Source: Pseudophaeobacter sp. EL27
GTDB taxonomy: Bacteria > Pseudomonadota > Alphaproteobacteria > Rhodobacterales > Rhodobacteraceae
DNA: 64,000 nucleotides
Reading direction: 5' to 3'
Assembly: GCF_900313025.1 (NCBI RefSeq)
Contig: NZ_OMPQ01000015.1
Coordinates: forward strand, 195,775-259,774
Part shown: piece by piece, positions 54,314-64,000 of the stretch
How the letters are laid out: each line of letters opens with the position of its first letter
How positions within the stretch are numbered: position 1 is the first letter of the stretch
The notes under the pieces: generated by a model
Seen by the model: only the letters and a program-made list of their open reading frames with translations
The model's database searches: none
Told to the model about the DNA's origin: nothing
Program-made: the position numbers and the translations under genes

Positions 54314-55165
54314 TCAGCCCTCGTTTCGGGCAAAAACCACGCGATCACGCCCGTCCAGGTCCGGCAGAATGGCAATATCACGCAACCCCGCCGCTTGCAG
54401 CATTGCAGCAACCTCCTGCCCCTGGGTTGGGCCAATTTCCAGACAGAGACGGCCACCTGGGGCTAGATGCTTCATCACCCCCGCTGCAAGCGCGCGATAG
54501 GCCGCCAGGCCATCACCACCATCAGTCAGGGCCAGATCAGGTTCATGCTGACGGACCTCAGGGGACAAGTCCGCCATCTCCTCTAGCGCGATGTAGGGCG
54601 GGTTTGAGACAATCAGATCGAAGGAGCCCGTTACATTGGAAAACCAATCCGATTGCTGAATATCAATGCGGGCCTCAACCCGGTGCAAAACGGCATTGGC
54701 ACTGGCCTGCAGGCAGGCGGCCTCGCTGAGATCCACCCCCAGACCGGTGGCCTGCGGGACCTCTGCCAGAAGCGTCACCAGAATACAGCCCGACCCCAGC
54801 CCCAAATCCAGCACCCTTTCAAAAGGCTCGGCCAGAGCGACCTCGATCAGGGTTTCGGTTTCAGGTCGGGGATCCAGTACATCCTTTGAGACCTTGAAGC
54901 GGCGTCCATAGAATTCACGCTCCCCCAGAAGATGCGACACCGGCACCCGCACCGCCCGCAGAGCGATCAGCTGCTCATAGCGTTCGGCCACCTCGGGTTC
55001 GAGATCTTCCGGAGCGATCAGGGTAACACGGCTGGCCTCGATCCGGGCGGCATGGGCCAGCAGGATGCGCGCATCGCGCGCCGGAGCATCGACGCCAGCG
55101 GCCCGCAACCGGGCTACGGCAGCAGCCATGGCCTGCGCCGCAGTCTGAGTGCCCAGTGTGCTCAT
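54314..55165 (-). CDS. prmC: Release factor glutamine methyltransferase
   Basis: Methylates the Gln of the GGQ loop in peptide release factors RF1 and RF2. 283 residues. The SAM-binding [12 protein letters not shown] and the catalytic VSNPPYI motif are intact. It overlaps the prfA stop by 4 bp, so the enzyme and its substrate are co-translated. Confidence 0.95.
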   Translation of the reverse strand: MSTLGTQTAAQAMAAAVARLRAAGVDAPARDARILLAHAARIEASRVTLIAPEDLEPEVAERYEQLIALRAVRVPVSHLLGEREFYGRRFKVSKDVLDPRPETETLIEVALAEPFERVLDLGLGSGCILVTLLAEVPQATGLGVDLSEAACLQASANAVLHRVEARIDIQQSDWFSNVTGSFDLIVSNPPYIALEEMADLSPEVRQHEPDLALTDGGDGLAAYRALAAGVMKHLAPGGRLCLEIGPTQGQEVAAMLQAAGLRDIAILPDLDGRDRVVFARNEG

Positions 55166-56217
55166 TGCCCCATTTCGGCCAAGAGCCGCGCCTGATTGTC
55201 AGCGGTGAGCGCATCGATGGTCTCGTCCAAATCCCCCTGCAGGATTTGATCAAGCTTATAGAGTGTCAGGTTGATCCGGTGATCGGACATGCGGCCCTGT
55301 GGGAAATTATAGGTGCGGATCCGCTCTGAGCGATCCCCCGACCCCACCTGGCTGGCACGATCCGCAGAGCGTTCCCCGTCGATACGCTGGCGTTCCAGGT
55401 CATAAAGCCGCGCCCGCAAAACCTGCATGGCAATCTCACGGTTGCGGTGCTGCGATTTCTCGGCGCTGACCACCATGACCCCGGTGGGAATATGGGTGAT
55501 GCGCACGGCGGAATCCGTGGTGTTGACGTGCTGGCCACCCGCACCAGAGGCGCGCATGGTATCAATGCGAATCTCGCCGGGATCGATCTGCACATCCACT
55601 TCCTGCGCTTCCGGCAGCACCGCCACCGTGGCTGCCGAGGTGTGAATACGTCCGCTGCTTTCGGTCACCGGCACACGTTGAACCCGGTGCACGCCGCTCT
55701 CGTATTTCATCCGGGCAAAGACATTTTCACCTTTGATATGGGCTACAACCTCTTTGATGCCGCCCAGCTCGGTGGCCTGTTCTTCGATGATCTCAAACTT
55801 CCAGCCCCGCGCCTCGGCGTAGCGCTGATACATGCGCAGCAAGTCACCTGCAAACAGGGCCGCCTCATCGCCGCCGGTACCGGGGCGAATTTCCAGCATC
55901 GCCGGACGGGCATCCGCGGCATCTTTGGGCAACAACGCCAGTTGCAGCGCCTCCTCCGCCCCTGGCAAAGCCACCTTCAGCGCTGGAATCTCTTCCTCCG
56001 CCAGCTCCTTCATATCCGGGTCTGCCAGCATCGCCTCGGCATCTTCCAGATCGGTGAGCAGCTGCCGATAGGCGGTGATTTGCTCTGCCACGGGTTTGAT
56101 CTCGGAGTATTCACGCGCCAGATCAGCGATTTCAGCCCCACTGACCCCTTCCGCCATTGCGGCTTCAAGATACTGGAACCGTTGCAGGATCTGCTCTAGC
56201 CGCTCTTCGGGGATCAT
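55162..56217 (-). CDS. prfA: Peptide chain release factor 1
   Basis: Terminates translation at UAA and UAG. ATG at 56217 (sequence [14 protein letters not shown]) has GAGG about 6 nt upstream and gives 351 residues; a start at 56247 would add 10. The peptidyl-transfer loop [14 protein letters not shown] carries GGQ. The anticodon-like tripeptide is PVT (in [14 protein letters not shown]), of the PxT type that reads UAA/UAG. First gene of prfA-prmC. Confidence 0.96.
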   Translation of the reverse strand: MIPEERLEQILQRFQYLEAAMAEGVSGAEIADLAREYSEIKPVAEQITAYRQLLTDLEDAEAMLADPDMKELAEEEIPALKVALPGAEEALQLALLPKDAADARPAMLEIRPGTGGDEAALFAGDLLRMYQRYAEARGWKFEIIEEQATELGGIKEVVAHIKGENVFARMKYESGVHRVQRVPVTESSGRIHTSAATVAVLPEAQEVDVQIDPGEIRIDTMRASGAGGQHVNTTDSAVRITHIPTGVMVVSAEKSQHRNREIAMQVLRARLYDLERQRIDGERSADRASQVGSGDRSERIRTYNFPQGRMSDHRINLTLYKLDQILQGDLDETIDALTADNQARLLAEMGQ

Positions 56218-56291
56218 CCGCGCCTCATCTTCATTTTGGGGTGTCATCCTGCCACTTTGGCAGTGTGTTGCTTCTGTGATATGCTAGCTCC

Positions 56292-56597
56292 ATGCAACAT
56301 GCCAGAGCCCTTATCACATTCGCACTGATCCTCGCAGCCGGCCCTTCTTTGGGGGATGTCATTGGCCCGGGTGGCAAGGTGATCGATTGCTACTGCACCG
56401 ACAAAACCGGTTCACGGGTTGATCTCGGCGAAATTCGCTGTCTGGATGTGGACGGGCGTCAGTTCTTGGCCCAGTGCCAAATGTCCCTCAACGTGCCGAT
56501 GTGGCGCGAGGTGCAGGCCAATTGCCTCTCTGCGGATCTGGGGGAACCCAGCACTGCCTCCTATTCCGTTGCACTGGCCCAACTGCCTGATCTCTAA
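56292..56597 (+). CDS. Small secreted Cys-containing protein, unknown
   Basis: A 101-residue protein with a Sec signal (ALITFALILAAGPSLG). The mature part has four to five cysteines (VIDCYCTDKTG, GEIRCLD, AQCQMS, ANCLSAD), consistent with two disulfides. No domain is recognised. It starts 75 bp from the prfA start on the opposite strand, so they share a divergent promoter. Confidence 0.6.
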   Translation: MQHARALITFALILAAGPSLGDVIGPGGKVIDCYCTDKTGSRVDLGEIRCLDVDGRQFLAQCQMSLNVPMWREVQANCLSADLGEPSTASYSVALAQLPDL

Positions 56598-56661
56598 AGG
56601 ATTGAACCAACTAGACGCAGCCTCCCAATGGGGTGCGGACAGGTGCCGGAATTCTGCGGTG

Positions 56662-57084
56662 CTAATCCTGCGCCTTGGGCATCAGTGACAACCAGTTATC
56701 AATACGCGCCTTGTTGACGCCAAGGTCGGAGCGACCAAACCGCAGCCGGGCATAGACCTTGAGCAGATCGCCGTCCTGACGTGCGGTGGTATAATCGGGA
56801 AAACCAATGACTTTTGTGCGCGTCACATAGGTTGCCATGCCCTCTTCGACAGATCCCGCCAGCAGTTTGGTCCGTGGCGCGGCACTGGCAATCCGATCAA
56901 AGTTCTGCAACCCGTCGGGGCCGGAGCGCACCACCTTGAAGACACCGCCACGAAACTCTTTATCCTCTGACAGTTCCGGTTGAGTATTCCAGTCAAAAGG
57001 ATCAACCGGCGCCAATCTGATAACGCCGACAATCACCACCACTGCCGCCAGCACGACCCAAATCAGCATCATTATCTTCCCCAT
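56662..57084 (-). CDS. DUF1499 protein
   Basis: About 140 residues with one N-terminal TM (LIWVVLAAVVVIVGVIRLA) and a DUF1499 domain (ASAAPRTKLLAGSVEEGMAT and KVYARLRFGRSDLGVNKARI). ATG at 57084 follows AGGAGG by about 10 nt; a start at 57120 would add 12 Gly-rich residues. Members are membrane-associated and uncharacterised. Confidence 0.75.
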   Translation of the reverse strand: MGKIMMLIWVVLAAVVVIVGVIRLAPVDPFDWNTQPELSEDKEFRGGVFKVVRSGPDGLQNFDRIASAAPRTKLLAGSVEEGMATYVTRTKVIGFPDYTTARQDGDLLKVYARLRFGRSDLGVNKARIDNWLSLMPKAQD

Positions 57085-57142
57085 ACTGCTCTTGCCTCCT
57101 ACCGCGCCTCCAGCCCCCATGAGGGGGTTACTAAGTAGGAGC

Positions 57143-58090
57143 TTAACGTGACTTCACGCCTGGAAGAACGCACATCAGCTCATAAAGCAAATTAGCCGCA
57201 GTTAGCGCAGTATTGCCAGAGGTGTCGTAGGGCGGCGAAACCTCCACCAGGTCACAGCCAACAATATTCAGCCCCTTCAGAGAGCGGATCAGCTCGAGGG
57301 CCTGCGGCGTGGTCAACCCGCCGATCTCCGGCGTGCCGGTACCGGGCGCATAGGCCGGGTCCAGGCTGTCGATATCATAGGTGACATAAACTGGGCGCGT
57401 GCCAATATCGCGGCGGATTTCAGCGCCCATATTGTGCAGCTGCCGCCCCCATAGTTCCTGTGCAGGGAACTGCTGAAAGCCCCAGCCCTGGGCCTCTGTG
57501 AAGTCATCGGCGCCATAACCAGTGCCACGAATGCCAATCTGATAGGTCTTGTCTGCGACGATCAGACCTTCCTCATAGGCACGGCGAAACACGGTGCCAT
57601 GGGTTTCACGCTCACCAAACATATCGTCGTTCACATCGGCATGGGCGTCCACATGCACCAATGCGACGGGTCCGTATTTGGCGGCAATGGCCCGCAGGAT
57701 GGGCAGTGTGATCGAATGATCTCCTCCCATGGCCATGGGAATCACATTGCCTCCCAGGATCGCCTGATAGCTTTCCTCGATGATGCGCAGTGATTCCTTC
57801 AGAGAGAAGGTATTGATCGCCAGATCACCGATATCGCCTGCATTCAAACTGTCAAAAGGGGCCGCCCCGGTGGCCATGTTATAGGGGCGCAGCATGGCGC
57901 TTTCCGAGCGGATCTGTTTGGGGCCAAAACGGGTGCCGGAGCGCCAGGAGGTTCCGATATCCATCGGCACCCCCAAAAAGGCCACATCCAACCCCTCGAG
58001 TGAAGTTGCCTGCGGCAGGCGCATAAAGGTGTTTGGCCCGGAAAACCGGGCCAGATCATTGCCACTAATCGGTTGATTGAAGTCAGCCAT
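57143..58090 (-). CDS. gbuA: Guanidinobutyrase-like ureohydrolase
   Basis: A 315-residue Mn-dependent ureohydrolase. Metal blocks GGDHSITLPIL, VHVDAHADVNDDMFGE and TYDIDSLDPAYAPGTGTPE are intact. RPYNMATGAAPFDSLN matches, from memory, GbuA of Pseudomonas aeruginosa, which hydrolyses 4-guanidinobutyrate to GABA and urea. It overlaps the agmatinase-type gene by 8 bp, and both lie near an M20 amidohydrolase, suggesting one guanidino-compound catabolic unit. Agmatinase is the alternative. Confidence 0.8.
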   Translation of the reverse strand: MADFNQPISGNDLARFSGPNTFMRLPQATSLEGLDVAFLGVPMDIGTSWRSGTRFGPKQIRSESAMLRPYNMATGAAPFDSLNAGDIGDLAINTFSLKESLRIIEESYQAILGGNVIPMAMGGDHSITLPILRAIAAKYGPVALVHVDAHADVNDDMFGERETHGTVFRRAYEEGLIVADKTYQIGIRGTGYGADDFTEAQGWGFQQFPAQELWGRQLHNMGAEIRRDIGTRPVYVTYDIDSLDPAYAPGTGTPEIGGLTTPQALELIRSLKGLNIVGCDLVEVSPPYDTSGNTALTAANLLYELMCVLPGVKSR

Positions 58091-59051
58091 TTTCTCTCAT
58101 ATTCCAGCCCAGAAGGCAGATAATTTCCGTTGCCACATGGGCCCCGGCAATTGCGGTAACCCCAGTGGTATCAAAAGGAGGGGAAACCTCCACCACATCG
58201 CCGCCCTTGATATTGATACCTGCGATCTCGCGCAAGATGCGTGAGGCCTGTGCTGAGGTCAGCCCGCCCCAAACCGGCGTGCCGGTGCCCGGTGCATAGG
58301 CGGGGTCCAGACCATCGATGTCAAAGCTGAGATAGGTTGGCCGATCCCTCAGGATCTCTTTGATCCGGCGGGCCGTTTCCACCGGGCCAATTTCATGCAC
58401 CGTGGCCGCATCGATGATATTGACCCCCAGCGTGTCTTCATTGGTGGTGCGAATGCCCACCTGCACCGAGGTCTTTGGGTCCACGATGCCGGATTTCACC
58501 GCTTTGTAGAACATGGTACCATGGTCAATGCGGTCCATATTGTCGTCCGGCCAGGTGTCCGTATGGGCGTCAAACTGCAACAGAGAAATCGGCCCAAATT
58601 TTTCGGCATAGGCCTTGAGGATCGGAAAACTGATGTAGTGATCCCCACCCAAAACCACCGAGGCCGTGTCCTGGGCAAGAATTCCGCGAATATGATCTGT
58701 CAGGGCCGCTGGAAACTCCGGCACATTGGCATGATCAAAAGCGAGGTCGCCATAATCGGCAATCGCCAGGGTGCTCAGCGGCTTATGTGGCCAGCCATAG
58801 GGCTCATCCGGGCTTTGCAGGGTGGAGGCTTCACGGATCGCCCGCGGTCCCAGCCGTGTTCCGGGACGGTTGGTCACCGCCTGATCGAAAGGAACACCAG
58901 TCACGGCGATATCCACACCGGTCAGGTCCTTGGTGTATTTACGCCGCAAAAACGAGGTCGCCCCGCCAAAGGTGATCTCGAAGCTTAGCCCCTTCAGATC
59001 TTCGCGGGTAAAAGCTTCGTCGATTGCGTGTTTTGCATCCTCAAGTGCCAT
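58083..59051 (-). CDS. speB: Agmatinase
   Basis: A 322-residue ureohydrolase. Metal-binding blocks GGDHYISFPIL, QFDAHTDTWPDD and SFDIDGLDPAYAPGTGTPV are intact. Agmatine to putrescine and urea is the family activity, but guanidino analogues are possible. First gene of the gbuA-like pair. The gap to the M20 gene (124 bp) is long enough for a promoter. Confidence 0.8.
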   Translation of the reverse strand: MALEDAKHAIDEAFTREDLKGLSFEITFGGATSFLRRKYTKDLTGVDIAVTGVPFDQAVTNRPGTRLGPRAIREASTLQSPDEPYGWPHKPLSTLAIADYGDLAFDHANVPEFPAALTDHIRGILAQDTASVVLGGDHYISFPILKAYAEKFGPISLLQFDAHTDTWPDDNMDRIDHGTMFYKAVKSGIVDPKTSVQVGIRTTNEDTLGVNIIDAATVHEIGPVETARRIKEILRDRPTYLSFDIDGLDPAYAPGTGTPVWGGLTSAQASRILREIAGINIKGGDVVEVSPPFDTTGVTAIAGAHVATEIICLLGWNMRENG

Positions 59052-59175
59052 GGTGGGTCCCCCTGTTCATACCTCTGCGCCAGGCGAAGATCTTCGCCTT
59101 CAGACCTGATGTCAGAGTAATTTGATCAAATTATGAGGTAGCGATACCCGGTTTAAGCCCTCCTGTCACCTCTTC

Positions 59176-60351
59176 TCACACCAAAGGCTGAGCACGCTCC
59201 ACCAAACGGGCAAAGAAAGAGGCACCAATAGGCGCGATCTCATCGTTGAAATTGTATTTCGGGTGGTGCAGCCCAGCCCCCTCGCCCTGCCCCAGGAAAA
59301 GGTAAGCACCGGGTCGCGCGTTCAGCATATAAGAGAAATCCTCAGCGCCCATTTCGCGCCCGCCGTCGGCTTCGACATTCTCCGGACCCGAGACCTCGCC
59401 TGCAACCTCAACTGCAAAACCGGCCTTTTCTGCGTCATTGATGGTTGCCGGGTAGCCGATCTCATAGTCCAGCTCAGCAGTGACGCCATAGCTCGCAGCC
59501 TGACCTGCAACGATCTCTTCCATACGGCGCATCACCATGGCCTGCACCTCAGGGTTAAAGGTTCGAACAGTGCCATTGATATAGGCAGTATCCGGAATCA
59601 CATTATCCACGGTGCCAGTATGGATCTGTGTGACCGAGACCACCAGATCCTCAAGCGTGTGATGGTTGCGGCTTATGATTGTCTGGATTGCCTGGGCAAT
59701 GCCACAGGCCGCCATCACCGGGTCTTTGGTCTCATGCGGCATCGCGCCGTGGCCGCCGACCCCTTGAATATGAATGTGAAAGGTATCCACCGCCGCCATC
59801 AGCGCGCCGGGAGAGGTCAAAAAGGCACCGACAGGCAACCCCGGCGCATTGTGCAACGCATAGACTTCGCCGATGTTGAATTTCCCCATAATGCCCTCTT
59901 CCACCATGATCCGGGCACCGCCAATTGCCTCCTCGGCGGGTTGAAAAATCAGTGCCACCCGACCTGAGAAGTTACGCGTCTCCGCCAGATATTTGGCCGC
60001 CCCCAACAACATGGTTGTATGGCCATCATGGCCGCAGGCATGCATCTTGCCGGCGTGCTGCGAGGCATATTCGACACCGGTTTCTTCTGGAATCGGTAAC
60101 GCATCCATATCGGCGCGCAGGCCAATGGTAGGGCCCTGCCCGGCATCATTGCCCTGTCCATTGATGATTGCCACCATACCAGAGGTGGCAATGCCTTCGT
60201 GCAGCTCATCCACCCCGATCTCGCGCAGACGCTCCGCCACATAGGCCGCAGTCTTGGGCAGATCCAATGCAAGTTCAGGGATTTGATGCAGATGCTGACG
60301 CCAGGTCTTCATTTCAGGGGCAAAATCAGCAATGCGGTTTACGACAGCCAT
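59176..60351 (-). CDS. M20-family amidohydrolase
   Basis: A 391-residue metallopeptidase-like hydrolase of the hippurate/IAA-amino-acid hydrolase group. Metal ligands lie in ACGHDGHTTMLLG and FQPAEEAIGG. A dimerisation domain (about 185-300) contains GVGGHGAMPHE. Likely removes an acyl group from an N-acyl amino acid. It is the first of the three minus-strand genes in the ureohydrolase group. Confidence 0.85.
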   Translation of the reverse strand: MAVVNRIADFAPEMKTWRQHLHQIPELALDLPKTAAYVAERLREIGVDELHEGIATSGMVAIINGQGNDAGQGPTIGLRADMDALPIPEETGVEYASQHAGKMHACGHDGHTTMLLGAAKYLAETRNFSGRVALIFQPAEEAIGGARIMVEEGIMGKFNIGEVYALHNAPGLPVGAFLTSPGALMAAVDTFHIHIQGVGGHGAMPHETKDPVMAACGIAQAIQTIISRNHHTLEDLVVSVTQIHTGTVDNVIPDTAYINGTVRTFNPEVQAMVMRRMEEIVAGQAASYGVTAELDYEIGYPATINDAEKAGFAVEVAGEVSGPENVEADGGREMGAEDFSYMLNARPGAYLFLGQGEGAGLHHPKYNFNDEIAPIGASFFARLVERAQPLV

Positions 60352-60414
60352 GGGGTGGACTCCTGAAGCAGGTTAGGGATTGATGCATCTGACACAGGAA
60401 CAAGAGAGGCTGCA

Positions 60415-61260
60415 ATGCCCGATACATCCCCACCACCGCCTTTTGACATGGACCTGATCCAAAACGAAAACGCTGGAATTGAACGACTTCTTACAATCAT
60501 GCAGGCGCTGCGCGATCCCACCCGCGGTTGCCCCTGGGATCTGGAGCAGGATTTTGCCACCATTGCCCCCTACACCATCGAGGAAGCCTATGAAGTTGCC
60601 GACGCCATCGAGCGGCAGGCCTGGGATGAGCTGAAGGGGGAGCTGGGGGATTTGCTGTTCCAGTCGGTTTTTCACGCCCAAATGGCGACCGAGGCCGGGC
60701 ATTTCACCTTTCAGGATGTGGTCACCACCATGTCCAACAAGATGGTCTCTCGCCACCCTCATGTCTTTGGCAGCGAGACCCGCAACAAAAGCGCCGACCA
60801 GCAAACCGCCGACTGGGAAGCCATCAAGGCCTCCGAACGGGCAGGCAAACAGGAAACCGGCACTCTGGACGGTGTCGCAGTTGGTTTGCCAGCCCTGTTG
60901 CGGGCCTACAAACTGCAAAAACGCGCCGCCCGCGTTGGGTTTGACTGGCCGCAAATCGATCAGGTCATCGCCAAGATCGCAGAGGAAAGCGCCGAATTGG
61001 CAGAGGCCCGCGCCGAGCTGACCCAGGTCGAGGTCGAAGAGGAATTTGGCGACCTGATGTTTGTCATGGCCAATCTGGGCCGCCACCTCGGGGTCGAGCC
61101 CGAAGCCGCCCTGCGCCGCGCCAACGCCAAATTCATTCGCCGCTTTGAAGGTGTCGAGGCAAAACTCGCGCAACGGGGCAAAAGCCCTGAGGACAGCGAC
61201 TTGGCTGAAATGGATGCGCTATGGGATGCAGTTAAGGCTGACGAACGGAAAACGGACTGA
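60415..61260 (+). CDS. mazG: Nucleoside triphosphate pyrophosphohydrolase
   Basis: Hydrolyses NTPs to NMPs, removing damaged nucleotides and lowering (p)ppGpp precursor pools. 281 residues with two MazG domains: the first about 30-120 (RGCPWDLEQDFATIAPYTIE), the second about 175-265 (ESAELAEARAEL and EEFGDLMFVMANL). AGAGAGG precedes the ATG by 7 nt. Divergent from the M20 gene. Confidence 0.92.
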   Translation: MPDTSPPPPFDMDLIQNENAGIERLLTIMQALRDPTRGCPWDLEQDFATIAPYTIEEAYEVADAIERQAWDELKGELGDLLFQSVFHAQMATEAGHFTFQDVVTTMSNKMVSRHPHVFGSETRNKSADQQTADWEAIKASERAGKQETGTLDGVAVGLPALLRAYKLQKRAARVGFDWPQIDQVIAKIAEESAELAEARAELTQVEVEEEFGDLMFVMANLGRHLGVEPEAALRRANAKFIRRFEGVEAKLAQRGKSPEDSDLAEMDALWDAVKADERKTD

Positions 61261-61370
61261 CCCCAGCATCATCTTTCCATAAATATTCAAAATCTCCGCC
61301 CACCACTAACACGCAGCTGGACATTTTTTCTCTCCGCTGCAACCCTCACCTTTTGCCACAGGACCATCCC

Positions 61371-62312
61371 ATGACCGCCCGCAAAGTTATTATCGACACC
61401 GACCCGGGTCAGGACGATGCCGTTGCGCTGCTGCTTGCCCTGGCCAGCCCGACAGAGATCGAGGTTCTGGGCATCACCTGCGTTGCGGGCAATGTGCCGC
61501 TGTCGCTGACCCAAAGAAATGCCCGCATCATCTGCGAGGTGGCCGGGCACCCCGATGTGGCGGTCTTTGCCGGGCGCGATGCACCGCTCTCCCGCCCTCT
61601 GGTCACCGCCGAAGAGGTGCATGGCAAGACCGGCCTCGATGGCCCTGACCTGTTTGAACCCAGAATGCCGCTGCAGGCACAGAACGGCGTGGATTTCATT
61701 ATCGAAACCCTGCGCCGCGAACCTGCGGGCAGCGTCACCCTCTGCCCCTTGGGACCGCTCAGCAATATTGCTGCAGCCTTTCAGGCTGCGCCAGAAATCG
61801 TTGACCGGGTGCAAGAGATCGTCTTGATGGGCGGCGCCTATTTCGAGGTTGGCAATGTCACCCCAGCGGCTGAGTTTAACATCTACGTTGACCCGGAAGC
61901 CGCTGACATCGTGCTGAAATCCGGCGTGCAGATCACCATGATGCCGCTGGATGTCACTCATAAGGCCTTGACCACCCGCCCTCGTATCGAGGCCCTGCGC
62001 AACCAGGGCAATCGTGCCGGTGCATTCACCGCCGAAATGCTCGATTTTTTTGAGCGCTTTGATATGGAGAAATACGGCTCCGATGGTGGCCCGCTGCATG
62101 ACCCCTGCGTCATCGCCTATCTGATCCAGCCAGATCTGTTTACCGGCCGAAAGATCAACGTCGAGATTGAGACCCAGTCCCACCTGACCCTTGGCATGAC
62201 CGTTGCTGATTGGTGGGGCGTTACCAACCGCCCTGCCAATGCGCTCTTCATCGGTGACCTGGATGCGGATGGCTTTTTTGATCTGATCACCGAGAGGCTG
62301 GGCCGGTTATGA
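61371..62312 (+). CDS. Nucleoside hydrolase (inosine/uridine-preferring family)
   Basis: A 313-residue ribohydrolase that splits the N-glycosidic bond of nucleosides. IIDTDPGQDDAVALLLAL at the N-terminus is the calcium-binding DTDPGxDD signature; MGGAYFEVGNVTPAAEFNI is a second family block. ATG at 61371 has AGGA 6-7 nt upstream and is preferred to an in-frame start six codons earlier. It overlaps the GNAT gene by 4 bp. Confidence 0.92.
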   Translation: MTARKVIIDTDPGQDDAVALLLALASPTEIEVLGITCVAGNVPLSLTQRNARIICEVAGHPDVAVFAGRDAPLSRPLVTAEEVHGKTGLDGPDLFEPRMPLQAQNGVDFIIETLRREPAGSVTLCPLGPLSNIAAAFQAAPEIVDRVQEIVLMGGAYFEVGNVTPAAEFNIYVDPEAADIVLKSGVQITMMPLDVTHKALTTRPRIEALRNQGNRAGAFTAEMLDFFERFDMEKYGSDGGPLHDPCVIAYLIQPDLFTGRKINVEIETQSHLTLGMTVADWWGVTNRPANALFIGDLDADGFFDLITERLGRL

Positions 62313-62758
62313 GTGCCGCGCTGCATCTGGCCCGACCTGAGCATCTGGAAAAGCTGCTCACCATGGTGGAGGCCTTCCATGCGGAGGCAGGCCTGAAGAC
62401 CAGCCCTGAACAGCGTCGCGCCGGGATTGAGCCCCTGCTGGAGGGTATCCCCTATGGAGCCGTCTACATCATCGGCCCCACCCGCGCGCCCATCGGTTAT
62501 ATCGTAGTGACCTTTGGCTGGTCGGTGGAATTTGGCGGCATGGATGGTTTTGTTGACGAGATCTACATCCGCCCGCCGGTGCGCGGACGCGGCCTCGCCA
62601 CTGAAGTGCTGATCGAGCTGCCCAAGACCCTGGCCCAGGCCGGAATCAAGGCGCTTCACCTGGAGGTGGACCGCGACAATGCGCAGGCCCAGAGACTGTA
62701 CCAGCGCACCAGGTTCCAGCCACGCGACAGATACATGCTGATGACCAAACTCCTGTAA
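62309..62758 (+). CDS. GNAT-family N-acetyltransferase
   Basis: A 149-residue GCN5-type acetyltransferase. The acetyl-CoA motif is IRPPVRGRGLATEVLIEL, with the pyrophosphate loop RGRGLA. It starts in the nucleoside hydrolase stop, so the two are co-translated. Substrate unknown; a role in the same salvage or defence process is possible. Confidence 0.83.
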   Translation: MSAALHLARPEHLEKLLTMVEAFHAEAGLKTSPEQRRAGIEPLLEGIPYGAVYIIGPTRAPIGYIVVTFGWSVEFGGMDGFVDEIYIRPPVRGRGLATEVLIELPKTLAQAGIKALHLEVDRDNAQAQRLYQRTRFQPRDRYMLMTKLL

Positions 62759-62778
62759 CTGCATGGAATTCCGCCTAT

Positions 62779-63225
62779 TCAAAGCAATTGACGCAGCCGC
62801 GGCCCAGTGAGTAAAAACCCTTCTCGCTGATAAAATTGCAAGCTACGCTGCCATTGAGGCTGATTTGGTGCGCCAACTTCAAGCCGCTTCCAGCCACGCG
62901 CACGGCCCAGGTCCCGCGCCGCAAGCAGAAGTTTCTGTGCCACACCCTTTGATCGCTGGTCCGGCACGACATAGAGCTCGGTAATTTCACCAAAGAGCCC
63001 CCCGGCATAGATAGCCGCACATTGATTGAGCATCATGAGCCCCAGTGGCTGGTCGCCCTCATAGGACAGCAATCCCACCACCTCTTCTCGGGCCAGCAGG
63101 TCAGCAGTAATCTCTAGCAGATCATTTGGATCATAGCGCTCCCCACCCGAGAGTTCCTCCAAGAGCGCAGCCACAAAACCTGCGACCAATCGACAATCAG
63201 CTGTCTCAGCAGTGATGATTTCCAT
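62779..63225 (-). CDS. GNAT-family N-acetyltransferase
   Basis: A 148-residue acetyltransferase with the acetyl-CoA loop in VVPDQRSKGVAQKLLLAA. Convergent with the other GNAT gene, separated by only 20 bp. The two are different in sequence and not a duplication. Substrate unknown. Confidence 0.82.
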   Translation of the reverse strand: MEIITAETADCRLVAGFVAALLEELSGGERYDPNDLLEITADLLAREEVVGLLSYEGDQPLGLMMLNQCAAIYAGGLFGEITELYVVPDQRSKGVAQKLLLAARDLGRARGWKRLEVGAPNQPQWQRSLQFYQREGFLLTGPRLRQLL

Positions 63226-63345
63226 ACCGACCTCCGGAATATGATCAAATTTCAGAACGAACGATACAGTGCTTTAGACCAGAGGCAAGCCTGCCAGTTT
63301 CAGATACCCTTCCTAGATATGGGGCCGGGCAAAGGTCACAAAAAA

Positions 63346-63368
63346 GGGGCAGCTCAAAGAGCTGCCCC
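63346..63368 (-). terminator. Terminator of eno
   Basis: A perfect 10-bp stem GGGGCAGCTC/GAGCTGCCCC with a 3-nt loop and a T-run of at least five on the minus strand, 40 bp after the enolase stop. Confidence 0.88.
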
Positions 63369-63408
63369 TGTTCACCCTGTCTGAAGCGCCAGCTTCAGCC
63401 ATTATTGC

Positions 63409-64000
<592 letters not shown>

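Overview
The window looks like chromosome from a marine alphaproteobacterium of the order Rhodobacterales, probably the Roseobacter group. This is inferred from protein style and gene neighbourhoods, not from a database search. The supporting neighbourhoods are holC-pepA divergent from lptF-lptG-lptD-surA-pdxA-rsmA, prmC-prfA, a DUF4167 protein, two tandem ureohydrolases, and a CuyA-like/HpsN-like gene pair typical of marine sulfonate users. Most of the window is densely coding, with short intergenic gaps and many 4-bp stop/start overlaps.

Region by region: 1-5211 holds rnd, purM-purN and a secreted metallo-beta-lactamase-fold hydrolase divergent from a LysR regulator. A CAU tRNA with tRNA-Ile2 features follows. 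About 1.3 kb (5323-6619) then contains only degenerate sequence. Bases 6620-18806 form an accessory catabolic island. It has a taurine/nitrate-type ABC importer on the minus strand, a LysR regulator, and a compact plus-strand operon encoding a DMGDH-like FAD/GcvT oxidoreductase, a GlxA-like AraC regulator, a CuyA-like cysteate sulfo-lyase, a DegT-family PLP enzyme, an Asp/Glu-type racemase and a histidinol-dehydrogenase/HpsN-like enzyme. An IS5-family element follows at 19024-20154. Its transposase is broken by two inverted copies of a 40-bp insert, and the element cuts off an upstream gene. Next come a small secreted protein, an RND efflux pair and a decayed two-TM K+ channel gene.

From 25870 to 45355 the genes are mixed housekeeping and regulatory: SnoaL-like protein, ureohydrolase, EnvZ-like kinase, MBL hydrolase, tRNA-Asn, a hybrid kinase with a periplasmic SUOX-fold partner and a nearby LuxR-type regulator, P450, TfoX-like protein, ndk, Bcr/CflA transporter, ABC-F ATPase, MarC, aspartic protease, PilZ protein, holC and pepA. 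From 45601 to 53193 the envelope operon lptF-lptG-lptD-surA runs into pdxA and rsmA. The remainder holds DUF4167, prmC-prfA, DUF1499, guanidinobutyrase-like and agmatinase genes with an M20 amidohydrolase, mazG, a nucleoside hydrolase, two GNAT acetyltransferases and the C-terminal part of enolase, cut by the window edge.

The most interesting system is the 6.6-18.8 kb island. Its enzymes fit together as a proposed route for an amino-sulfonate, possibly N-methylated: import, N-demethylation, oxidation of a primary alcohol to a carboxylate, racemisation, then release of sulfite and ammonia with formation of pyruvate. The second is the pair of 40-bp inserts in the transposase. Removing both restores one 310-codon frame.
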